The position numbers and the translations under genes were made by a program. Below are positions 1-7,244 of a stretch of 64,000 bases of DNA, piece after piece. The DNA is from an uncultured Clostridia bacterium (GTDB taxonomy: Bacteria; Bacillota; Clostridia; Christensenellales; Aristaeellaceae), in contig CAKULG010000007.1 in the NCBI GenBank assembly GCA_934667105.1, positions 56,529 to 120,528 on the forward strand. Direction: 5' to 3'. Numbering within the stretch: the stretch's first letter is position 1; every line of letters begins with the position of its first letter. The notes under the pieces are model-generated. The model searched no databases, had not been told where the DNA came from, and was given only the letters and a program-made list of their open reading frames with translations.

Positions 1-125
1 GCCATGGTGCCGGTGGCGTCCTGGGTGAGCGTCTGATCGATGCGCAGGCCGATCTCCCGGCCGGGGCGCATTTCCCCCGAAAGCAGATGGGCCGCGATGG
101 TTTTCTGGGCGATGGTGTATCCCAT
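1..125 (-). CDS. Aconitate hydratase, N-terminal fragment (runs off window)
   Basis: Aconitase interconverts citrate and isocitrate using a 4Fe-4S cluster in the cytoplasm. Only the first 41 codons lie here. They read MGYTIAQKTIAAHL, then RIDQTLTQDATGT, which is the conserved opening of the mitochondrial-type bacterial aconitases. The ATG at 125 follows an AAAGGGG ribosome-binding site that sits in the end of the GntR gene. The stop of that regulator is 3 bases upstream, so the two are co-transcribed. With the adjacent Re-citrate synthase it makes a citrate-to-isocitrate module. The cluster-binding cysteines lie outside the window, so the call rests on N-terminal similarity alone. Confidence 0.82.
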   Translation of the reverse strand, partial: MGYTIAQKTIAAHLLSGEMRPGREIGLRIDQTLTQDATGTM

Positions 126-128
126 GGT

Positions 129-785
129 TCATTCCCCTTTCTGAATGTCCGGCTGATGCAGAATGCTCTCCCGGGCGTTTTGCACATGCTGAATGGTCAA
201 TTGCTCCGCCAGGGGGCCGTTATGGGCGGCGATAGCCTCGAAGATGGCCTTATGCTCCTGATAGGAGCGCTCCGCCCGGGCGGGAGTAGCGAAGGAAACG
301 CGGCGGTATTTCAGCAGCTTACGGTGCAGCGGCTCCAGGGTGTCCCGCAGGACGGGGCTGCCGCTTAGGGCGTAAATGGTCTGGTGGAAGCGGGTGTCGG
401 TGTTTTTCAGGCTTTCCGCATCCCCCTTGCTTGTGAAGAATTCCTGCAATTCCAGGGGTTCGCCCAGGGCGGCGATTTCCTCCTGAGTGGCGCGCTCCGC
501 CGCCCAGCGGGCGGCCAGCCCCTCCAAACGAAGGCGAATTTCGCAAATATCGGCGATGTCCTCCCGGGTGATGCCCACCACGCGCACGCCCTTGCTGGTG
601 GGATCGATAATGCGCTCCTGGGCCAGGCGGCGCAGGGCCTCCCGGATGGGCGTGCGGCTGACTCCCAGCTGTTCGCTGAGCTTTACCTCGGTCAAAATCT
701 CGCCGCGCTCGTAAACGCCGGAAAGAATATCCTTTTCCAATTCGTCAAACACCTGATCGGCGATGGAAATCATGCGATGCTCCAT
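129..785 (-). CDS. GntR-family (FCD/FadR-type) transcriptional regulator
   Basis: A 218-residue one-component regulator. An N-terminal winged helix-turn-helix (about residues 8-70, with LSEQLGVSRTPIREALRRL as the recognition region) is followed by an all-helical FCD ligand-binding domain (about 85-210). FCD regulators usually bind small organic acids. The ATG at 785 is chosen over an upstream ATG at 806 because AAGGAGGAG lies just before it. The gene sits between the citrate synthase gene and aconitase on the same strand, so it probably controls this citrate module, autogenously through the palindromes near 2220. The effector is unknown; a tricarboxylate or an amino acid is plausible. Confidence 0.88.
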   Translation of the reverse strand: MEHRMISIADQVFDELEKDILSGVYERGEILTEVKLSEQLGVSRTPIREALRRLAQERIIDPTSKGVRVVGITREDIADICEIRLRLEGLAARWAAERATQEEIAALGEPLELQEFFTSKGDAESLKNTDTRFHQTIYALSGSPVLRDTLEPLHRKLLKYRRVSFATPARAERSYQEHKAIFEAIAAHNGPLAEQLTIQHVQNARESILHQPDIQKGE

Positions 786-815
786 AGGGCTCCTCCTTGC
801 TTGCAAATAGCCGCG

Positions 816-2192
816 TCACAGCCGGTGCAGCCGGCCGCCGGACAGTTCTTCGATTTTCTGTTCCAATTCATGGTTGGACAGAGCGGCCTGGCGGCCTCCG
901 GCGTATTCCGCGTCGATCCATTCCTTCAGGGCCAGAACCAGGGGCGCGCGCTTATCCACGGCCTCGGCGGCGGTGAGCTGGTAATTTTCGTTGATCCAGT
1001 AGGCGATGCCCGCCAGGCCCGAGGTGTTGGAAATCAGGACGGAGGCGGGGCGGTTCAGCAGCTTTTTGGTGTTGAAGATATTATAGATTTCCTCGTCCTT
1101 CAGCAGGCCGTCGGCGTGTATGCCCGCCCGGGTCACATTGAAATTGCGGCCCACGAAGGGGGTCATGGGGGGAATCTGATAGCCGATCTCCCGCTTGAAA
1201 TATTCCGCGATTTCGGTAATGACGGCGGGGTTCATCCCATCCAGCGATCCCCGCAGCGACGCATATTCAAACACCATCGCTTCCAGGGGAATATTGCCCG
1301 TGCGCTCCCCGATGCCCAGCAGCGAGCAATTTACTGCGCACGCGCCGTAGAGCCAGGCGGTGGAGGCGTTGGCCACCGCTTTATAAAAATCGTTGTGCCC
1401 GTGCCATTCCAGATATTCGCTCTGCACATCGGAATAATGCTGCAAGCCGTAAATTATGCCCGGCACGCTGCGGGGCAGCGCCACCTCGGTATACGGCACG
1501 CCGTAGCCCATGGTATCGCAGGCGCGAATGCGCACGGGAATGCCCGCGTCCCGGCTCATTTTCATCAATTCGTTTACGAAGGGCACCACAAAGCCGTAAA
1601 AATCCGCCCGGGTAATGTCCTCCAAATGGCAGCGGGGCATAACGCCCGCTTCGAAGGCCTCGGCCACGGTGGACAGGTATTTTTTCATGGCCTCTCCCCG
1701 GGTCATTTTCATTTTCTTGAAAATGTGGTAATCGCTGCAGCTCACCAGAATGCCCGTTTCCCGGATGCCCAAATTCTTCACCAGCTTAAAATCCTCCTTG
1801 CTGGCGCGAATCCAGGTGGTGATTTCAGGAAATTGCAGCCCCAGATCGCGGCATTTTTCCACGGCCTCCCGGTCCCGCTGGCTGTAGATGAAAAATTCCG
1901 TCTGCCGGATGACGCCGTAGGGCCCGCCCAGCTTACTCATGAGCTTATACAATTCCACAATCTGATCGGGGGTGTAGGGATCCATCGATTGCTGCCCGTC
2001 CCGGAAGGAGGTGTCCGAAATCCAGATTTCCTCCGGCATACCCATGGGCACACGCCGGTGATTGAAGGGAACCCGGGGTACGCTTTCATAATCGTAAATA
2101 TCCCGATACAGGTTGGGCTCCGCCACATCCTGCAGGGAGTATTTATAGCTTTTCTGCTCCAGCAGATTGGTTTTGGGAGAAATCTCCAGCAT
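816..2192 (-). CDS. Re-type citrate synthase (homocitrate/isopropylmalate synthase-like)
   Basis: A 458-residue DRE-TIM metallolyase that condenses acetyl-CoA with an oxo acid. The signature SDTSFRDGQQ lies at residues 59-68 and the metal-binding HGHND at 264-268. The N-terminal extension, GVIRQTEFFIYS and the PPMTPFVGRNFNVTRAGIHADG segment match clostridial Re-citrate synthases of the type known from Clostridium kluyveri rather than LeuA or NifV. The aconitase gene two positions downstream supports citrate over homocitrate or isopropylmalate as product. The ATG at 2192 has the site CAGGAGGG. A homocitrate synthase activity cannot be excluded from sequence alone. Confidence 0.8.
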   Translation of the reverse strand: MLEISPKTNLLEQKSYKYSLQDVAEPNLYRDIYDYESVPRVPFNHRRVPMGMPEEIWISDTSFRDGQQSMDPYTPDQIVELYKLMSKLGGPYGVIRQTEFFIYSQRDREAVEKCRDLGLQFPEITTWIRASKEDFKLVKNLGIRETGILVSCSDYHIFKKMKMTRGEAMKKYLSTVAEAFEAGVMPRCHLEDITRADFYGFVVPFVNELMKMSRDAGIPVRIRACDTMGYGVPYTEVALPRSVPGIIYGLQHYSDVQSEYLEWHGHNDFYKAVANASTAWLYGACAVNCSLLGIGERTGNIPLEAMVFEYASLRGSLDGMNPAVITEIAEYFKREIGYQIPPMTPFVGRNFNVTRAGIHADGLLKDEEIYNIFNTKKLLNRPASVLISNTSGLAGIAYWINENYQLTAAEAVDKRAPLVLALKEWIDAEYAGGRQAALSNHELEQKIEELSGGRLHRL

Positions 2193-2216
2193 GGGCCGTC
2201 CCTCCTGAAATGGATT

Positions 2217-2236
2217 TATGTATACAATTGTACATG
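2217..2236. promoter_or_regulatory. Candidate GntR/FCD operator
   Basis: Two overlapping perfect palindromes are present: TGTATACA (2219-2226) and TACAATTGTA (2223-2232). The GT...AC core spacing resembles FadR-subfamily operators. The site covers the -10 hexamer, as expected for repression by the downstream-encoded GntR protein. This is an inference from position and symmetry. Confidence 0.5.
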
Positions 2237-2247
2237 AATTCGTGCAA
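2219..2247 (-). promoter_or_regulatory. Sigma-A promoter of the citrate synthase-gntR-aconitase operon
   Basis: On the minus strand TTGCAC (2242-2247) and TATACA (2219-2224) are separated by 17 bases. The -10 element lies about 25 bases upstream of the citrate synthase start. It is embedded in the palindromic operator candidate described separately. Confidence 0.65.
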
Positions 2248-2359
2248 ATGTAAACCCATATACAAAGAAAAAACAATCCGCCTGCCCGGTATGAGGCGGC
2301 GGACGGGGGCATAGGCTGCTGAAGGGAGGAAACGCCCTCCCGGAAAGGAGCGACGCGGC

Positions 2360-3073
2360 ATGGCAAGGAGAATCATCACCCAGGTCCAGGGCGATTTGAC
2401 GGGGGACGGGATTCCGGAAATCGTCCGTCTGACGGGCGAACGGATGGAGGATAGCATTGCCTGGACGGAAATCGCGCTGGAAATACAGCAGGGGGGCAGT
2501 TGCAAGGCGCAGCGCTTCGCCCTGCCGGAAAACGCGGGATACAGCCCGCGGCTGATTTTGGCCCCTATTACCGCAGCCGATAAGCAGGATGTAATCACGG
2601 TCATCGATTCGGGCGGCAGCGGCGGGATTGGGTATTATACCGTTTTTTCTTATTTGGATAATGAATACCGAATGATTTTTGATTCCGAAGCCTATGCGGC
2701 GGCAAACCCCGCTCGGGTGGATTATGCGGACGGTTACGCCGCCTGGGTGACGGCGGGGGAGACCGCCTACGCCCTTTCTCTGCTGGGGAAGGGCGCGGCC
2801 TATCTGGCGGAATTATACGACGCATCCGGCGTGCTGCGCGCCCCGCAGACGGGCTTCGTTTCGCCTATCGGGCTGCTTTACCCGGCGGATTTTAATGGGG
2901 ATGGGCGCATGGAGCTGGCGCTTTACCGGCAGATCAGCGGCTTGTACCGGGCGGACGGCCTGGGCGAATTGATCACCGTGCTGCAATGGGACGGCGCGGC
3001 CTTTACCCTGTATTGGCAGACGGCGGGGGCGGACGCGGCGGAGGAGCGCCCTGCGGGCGCGCGGGGGGAATAG
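2360..3073 (+). CDS. FG-GAP/VCBS-like repeat protein, cytoplasmic, unknown function
   Basis: A 237-residue protein with two calcium-loop-like motifs, DLTGDGIPEIV near residue 12 and DFNGDGRMELAL near 177. Such motifs are typical of FG-GAP or VCBS beta-propeller blades. No signal peptide or membrane segment is visible, which is unusual for this fold class. The ATG at 2360 follows AAAGGAG. It is transcribed divergently from the citrate operon and converges on the AraC-type regulator, with only 13 bases between stops. Function is unknown; similar clostridial proteins are annotated simply as VCBS-repeat proteins. Confidence 0.7.
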   Translation: MARRIITQVQGDLTGDGIPEIVRLTGERMEDSIAWTEIALEIQQGGSCKAQRFALPENAGYSPRLILAPITAADKQDVITVIDSGGSGGIGYYTVFSYLDNEYRMIFDSEAYAAANPARVDYADGYAAWVTAGETAYALSLLGKGAAYLAELYDASGVLRAPQTGFVSPIGLLYPADFNGDGRMELALYRQISGLYRADGLGELITVLQWDGAAFTLYWQTAGADAAEERPAGARGE

Positions 3074-3086
3074 CGGCCCTTGGGGG

Positions 3087-4958
3087 TTAGGGGGAGCGCG
3101 TTTCGCCGTTTTTGCGAAAGGCCAGAGGAGAAACGCCGAAGTGCGCCTTAAACAATCGAGAAAAGTAATTGGCGTTGGGAAGTCCTGCCGCCGCGGCAAT
3201 TTCCGCGACGGAGCGATCGGTCATCAACAGCTCTCGCTGGGCCCAATCCAGGCGCATGCCGGCGATATATTCGGAGAAGCCCACCCCAATCTGATTTTTA
3301 AAAAACCGGCTTAACGAATAAACCGACAGGCCGAATTGATCGGCCACCAGCGTCTGGCTCAAATCCGGGTTGGCGAAATGAAGCTGAAGGAATGAAAGAA
3401 GCTGCGCCTTGAGCTCCGCCGACGGCAGCGGCTGGGGCGTTTGGGCGCAGGGCGCGTCCGTCCGGCGAGAAAGGCAATCGGCGTAGGAAAGATGAATGTC
3501 ATTTATCTGGCACACGGGGCGGCCGACGGCCAGGCGGGCGCTTTCGCCCAGCTGTTCCGTTAATTGGGCCTGAAGCCAGGAAAAGAAGGCGTCCGTCTCC
3601 CCGCTGCCCATCAGGCAGATAAAGGCCAGCAGCGGCTTGTTGGGGCGATCGATATCCGTGATATACAGCGATACGCCGTATTCCTCCTCCGCCCGGCGGC
3701 TCAGGGCCTCCTGCACTTCCGCATTCAGCGGGAAATATTCGGTTGTTCCAACACAGAACTGCCCGTCCTGCCGAAGCAGGCCCAGCCGTTCCGCCTCGCG
3801 CGCGGGCACAGGCACGCCGCGCAGCATGTTGGCCAGCAGCAAATCCATGATCAGCAAATCTTTTTCATTCAGTTCCCCGGCCATGCGTTCCAGCGCGTTG
3901 GAAATAGATTCTATTTCGCTCTCGCTTTCCGTGCCGCCGATTTGACGGCGAATATCCTCGATGGGGCGATAATTCAGATAGATCAGCACGGGCAGCAGCA
4001 GCGCCAGCGCGGCCAGCGCTCCCCAGAGCGCCAAACGCAGCGCGCTGTAGAATTGATAAAGGCCCGAGGCGAGCGCCTGAAAGGGGAGCAGGGATACGCA
4101 TTGAACGGCCTGAGTCAGCCCGCCCGAGGCGTAAAAAACGGCGAAGCGGGAGCCTGAGGCCTGAAAATCGGCAATCGTTCCTTCCGCCAGGGCGCGGATT
4201 TCGCGGGAGTGCAGCGCAGGGTATTCCGCCCCCGCCGCATACAGCACGCGGTTATCCGCCCGGCTCAGCAAAAGCAATTGCAGCTCCGGCTCTCTTTCGA
4301 TCATGAAGGCGGGAAGCGCCCCGGAATGAAAGCGAAAGAAAATCAGCGCGCTTGCTTTTTCAGGGCCCAACCGCTGGGGAATGCCAATGAAAAAAACGCC
4401 GTTTCTGCCCTGCTGGGGAAGCGTGGAGAAGAAACGCACCTGCGTTTCCGAGGAGGGGGCGAAAAAGGCGCGCAGCTCCGCCTCTGCCTCCGGGGAGAAT
4501 TCAGCCCCGTCCAGCAGCTTATTCGCGTATTCCTGGAGGGAGAGCTTGCTTGAGGTGGTAAGCAGGCAATCAAGCTGCGGAAAATATACGCCGATATCAT
4601 AGGCGGCTTCAACGCTTTTTTCGCGAATGAACCGAATGGCCTCCGTATAATAATAAGGGTTGGCGGAAAGGCGGCCCGTGCTGAGCGCGGCCGCGTCCTT
4701 TTCGCTGTTGCGGCTGGCCAGGGCCATGCTGGCGGCGCAGCTATACATTCTGCTCAATTCCTCATCCAGCCGAGTGGAGACTTCCGCCGTCGTTTTGCCC
4801 AGATACGCCTGATTCGCTGCAAGAAGCTGCCGGTACGCACGATTTGTAACCAGGCATAAAAACAAAACGCAGGGAATGAAAAAAAGCAGCACGCAGGACG
4901 AAATCAGCCGAAGCAGATATTTCCGTTTGGTCATCAATCGACGAATTTTTTCCAGCAT
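3087..4958 (-). CDS. Membrane-bound AraC-family transcriptional regulator of the sugar transporter
   Basis: A 623-residue one-component receptor. A transmembrane helix at about residues 13-36 is followed by an extracellular Cache-like sensor (about 37-290), a second transmembrane helix near 300-325, a linker and a C-terminal AraC DNA-binding domain with two helix-turn-helices (VADQFGLSVYSLSRFF and IAAAAGLPNANYFSRLFKAHFG). No kinase or receiver domain is present, so it probably binds DNA from the membrane. I chose the ATG at 4958 because the first membrane segment then starts close to the N-terminus; upstream ATGs at 5009 and 5075 are possible. It is divergent from the ABC transporter operon, whose promoter region carries tandem AraC-like half sites. 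Confidence 0.87.
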   Translation of the reverse strand: MLEKIRRLMTKRKYLLRLISSCVLLFFIPCVLFLCLVTNRAYRQLLAANQAYLGKTTAEVSTRLDEELSRMYSCAASMALASRNSEKDAAALSTGRLSANPYYYTEAIRFIREKSVEAAYDIGVYFPQLDCLLTTSSKLSLQEYANKLLDGAEFSPEAEAELRAFFAPSSETQVRFFSTLPQQGRNGVFFIGIPQRLGPEKASALIFFRFHSGALPAFMIEREPELQLLLLSRADNRVLYAAGAEYPALHSREIRALAEGTIADFQASGSRFAVFYASGGLTQAVQCVSLLPFQALASGLYQFYSALRLALWGALAALALLLPVLIYLNYRPIEDIRRQIGGTESESEIESISNALERMAGELNEKDLLIMDLLLANMLRGVPVPAREAERLGLLRQDGQFCVGTTEYFPLNAEVQEALSRRAEEEYGVSLYITDIDRPNKPLLAFICLMGSGETDAFFSWLQAQLTEQLGESARLAVGRPVCQINDIHLSYADCLSRRTDAPCAQTPQPLPSAELKAQLLSFLQLHFANPDLSQTLVADQFGLSVYSLSRFFKNQIGVGFSEYIAGMRLDWAQRELLMTDRSVAEIAAAAGLPNANYFSRLFKAHFGVSPLAFRKNGETRSP

Positions 4959-5158
4959 AAGGCCGCCTTCTTTCTCCAGTTTTCCATATTGCTTGGTTTT
5001 ATTATACATCGAATCTCCGCCGGACGCAAAGGAATGAGCCCTCCTTGGAGGGTTCATTTTTTTGCGCCGCCGCAAGAAAATGCATTTTTGGGGGCGAAAG
5101 CCTGAATTTTTTTCAAATGCGTAGAAAAAGGGAAAAAAGCCGTCAAGAAAGGAATAAC

Positions 5159-5181
5159 CATAAAATTACGGCATAGAATTA
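5159..5181 (+). promoter_or_regulatory. Tandem direct repeats, candidate AraC-type binding sites
   Basis: CATAAAATTA (5159-5168) and CATAGAATTA (5172-5181) are direct repeats with a 13-base period. They lie 43 bases upstream of the -35 element of the transporter promoter. Tandem half sites upstream of -35 are typical for AraC-family activators, and such a regulator is encoded divergently alongside. Confidence 0.55.
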
Positions 5182-5223
5182 GCCTTATTTTGCATTTTAT
5201 GTATGTAAAACAAAAAAGTACGA

Positions 5224-5252
5224 TTGCGTCCTTTACTGAAAACGGCTAGACT
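5224..5252 (+). promoter_or_regulatory. Promoter of the sugar ABC transporter operon
   Basis: TTGCGT (5224-5229) is separated by 17 bases from TAGACT (5247-5252). Both hexamers deviate from consensus, which fits an activator-dependent promoter. The first gene starts at 5302. Confidence 0.5.
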
Positions 5253-5301
5253 ATAGGCAAACGAACACGGCCAACGCCATGAAGAAAGGACGCCTGTTTG
5301 C

Positions 5302-6246
5302 ATGCAGACACATCGGTATGCCGCCCTTCCGCGCAAGGGAAGCCCCCTCCGGCTGGGCCGGAAAATTTGGAAGCATCGCGCGTTTTATCTGCTGCTGCTG
5401 CCCGCGGTGGCGTATGTGATTCTGTTTTGCTATACGCCGATGTACGGGCTGCAAATCGCCTTTAAGGATTACAAGGGCGCGCTGGGGATAGCGGGCAGCC
5501 GGTGGGTGGGGCTGAAGCATTTTCGCAGCTTCTTCAACAGCTATAATTTTCTTCAGCTGCTTCGGAACACCCTGGCGCTTTCCCTTTATTCCCTTGCGGC
5601 TGGCTTTCCGCTGCCCATTCTGCTGGCGCTGCTGCTGAATGAAACGAAAAGCCGGTTTAAACGCTTCTCACAGACGGTGCTTTACGCTCCGCATTTTATC
5701 TCCATGGTGGTTATGGTGGGCATGCTCAACACGCTGTTTTCCCCCTCCATGGGCGTGATAAACACCCTGCGGGAAGCGCTGGGCATGGAACGGTATTATT
5801 ATATGGCCCAACCCTCCGCCTTCCGCCATTTATATGTGTGGAGCGGCGTGTGGCAAAATATCGGCTGGGACGCTGTGATTTATCTTGCCGCGCTTTCGGC
5901 GGTGGACCCCTCCCTGCACGAGGCGGCCATGATCGACGGCGCAAGCCGCATTCAGCGCATCACGCATATAAATTTGCCCACCATTTTGCCCACCATCGTG
6001 ATTCTTTTCATTATGGCGGTGGGCCGGGTGGCCTCGGTGGGCTATGAAAAGGTGTATCTGCTGCAAAATGATCTGAATGTGGATGTGTCCGAGGTGATTT
6101 CCACTTATGTATACAAGCGCGGCGTGCTTAATTCCAATTACAGCTTTTCCACCGCCGTGGGGCTGTTTAACAATGTGGTGAATATCGCGCTGCTGCTGAT
6201 GGCAAATTTTATTTCGCGCCGTCTGGGCGAAACCAGCCTGTTTTAA
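5302..6246 (+). CDS. Sugar ABC transporter permease, LplB type
   Basis: A 314-residue integral membrane subunit of a CUT1-type importer with about six transmembrane helices. The cytoplasmic coupling loop EAAMIDGASRIQRITHINLP (near residues 213-232) is the EAA motif that contacts the ATPase. The opening LLLPAVAYVILFCYTPMYGLQIAFKDY is typical of LplB-like permeases. The start at 5302 follows GAAAGGA at a rather long 11-base spacing. It pairs with the YtcP-like permease and the binding protein downstream. No ATPase gene is in the cluster; as with many CUT1 systems, a shared MsmK-like ATPase elsewhere is likely. The substrate is probably a galactoside, judged by the neighbouring alpha-galactosidase. 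Confidence 0.93.
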   Translation: MQTHRYAALPRKGSPLRLGRKIWKHRAFYLLLLPAVAYVILFCYTPMYGLQIAFKDYKGALGIAGSRWVGLKHFRSFFNSYNFLQLLRNTLALSLYSLAAGFPLPILLALLLNETKSRFKRFSQTVLYAPHFISMVVMVGMLNTLFSPSMGVINTLREALGMERYYYMAQPSAFRHLYVWSGVWQNIGWDAVIYLAALSAVDPSLHEAAMIDGASRIQRITHINLPTILPTIVILFIMAVGRVASVGYEKVYLLQNDLNVDVSEVISTYVYKRGVLNSNYSFSTAVGLFNNVVNIALLLMANFISRRLGETSLF

Positions 6247-6261
6247 GGAGGAAAACCGCTT

Positions 6262-7155
6262 ATGCATGCCATTCGGGAATCTCGCGGCGACAGAGCGTTC
6301 AACGCGGCGAATTCGGCGCTGCTTTGTCTGCTGCTGGCCTGCGTGCTGTATCCGCTGATTTATGTGCTTTCCTGCTCGGTGAGCAGCCCGGATTATGTGG
6401 CCGCGGGCAAGGTGCTGCTGCTGCCCCGGGGGCTGACGCTGAACGGCTACCGGCGCGTGTTTCAAGATTCCAGCATTGTGACGGGGTATTTGAACACGCT
6501 GTATTACACCGTGGTGGGCACGATGATTAACCTGGCGGTTACAGTTCCCGCCGGGTATGCCCTGGCCCAGAAAACGCTGCCGGGCAGGAACCTCTTTACG
6601 GCGCTATTTATGTTCATCATGTATTTTAGCGGAGGGCTGATTCCCACCTTTCTGCTGGTGAACAGCCTGGGCCTGTATAACACCCGGGCGGTGCTTGTGC
6701 TGCTAGGGGCGTTCAGCACCTATAACTGTATCATCTGCCGCACCTTTTTTTCCGGCCTGCCCAGGGAACTGGAGGAGGCGGCCGCCATCGACGGCTGCGG
6801 CAATCTGCGCTGTTTTTTCACAATTGTTCTGCCCCTTTCCCGGGCGCTGCTGGGCGTGATGGTGCTCTATTTTGCGGTGGCCCATTGGAACAGCTATTTT
6901 AACGCGCTGATCTACGTTCTGGATCCGGATAAGCGCCCCTTGCAGCTGGTGCTGCGCAAAATCCTTATCTTGGAGCAAAGCGCGGTGGATATGCTGGAAT
7001 CGGGGGACGATGAAGCGCTGCTTAAGCAATTTGAGATGGCGCAGCTGATCAAGTACGCCGTCATCGTCGTTTCCTCGCTGCCGGTGCTGATTCTGTATCC
7101 TTTCCTGCAAAAGTATTTTGATAAGGGCGTGATGCTGGGCTCGGTGAAGGGATAA
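6262..7155 (+). CDS. Sugar ABC transporter permease, YtcP type
   Basis: A 297-residue CUT1 permease, the usual partner of LplB-type subunits. About six membrane helices are present, and the EAA loop EEAAAIDGCGNLRCFFTIVLP lies near residues 170-190. The ATG at 6262 has a strong AAGGAGG site and starts 15 bases after the LplB-like gene, so translation is probably coupled. The C-terminus YPFLQKYFDKGVMLGSVKG is diagnostic for YtcP-like proteins. It should form the heterodimeric channel with the upstream permease. Confidence 0.94.
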   Translation: MHAIRESRGDRAFNAANSALLCLLLACVLYPLIYVLSCSVSSPDYVAAGKVLLLPRGLTLNGYRRVFQDSSIVTGYLNTLYYTVVGTMINLAVTVPAGYALAQKTLPGRNLFTALFMFIMYFSGGLIPTFLLVNSLGLYNTRAVLVLLGAFSTYNCIICRTFFSGLPRELEEAAAIDGCGNLRCFFTIVLPLSRALLGVMVLYFAVAHWNSYFNALIYVLDPDKRPLQLVLRKILILEQSAVDMLESGDDEALLKQFEMAQLIKYAVIVVSSLPVLILYPFLQKYFDKGVMLGSVKG

Positions 7156-7244
7156 TGCCCAGCGCAAACCCCCTTTTTATCCCCTTGATTCACAGCCCGG
7201 AGCGCGCCCGGGCCGAGAATACATTTTTCTAAGGAGGTGTTCCA

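Noticed and set aside
384..2237. A 617-codon plus-strand frame
   Set aside because: It is antisense to the GntR and Re-citrate synthase genes, which have intact motifs and ribosome-binding sites.
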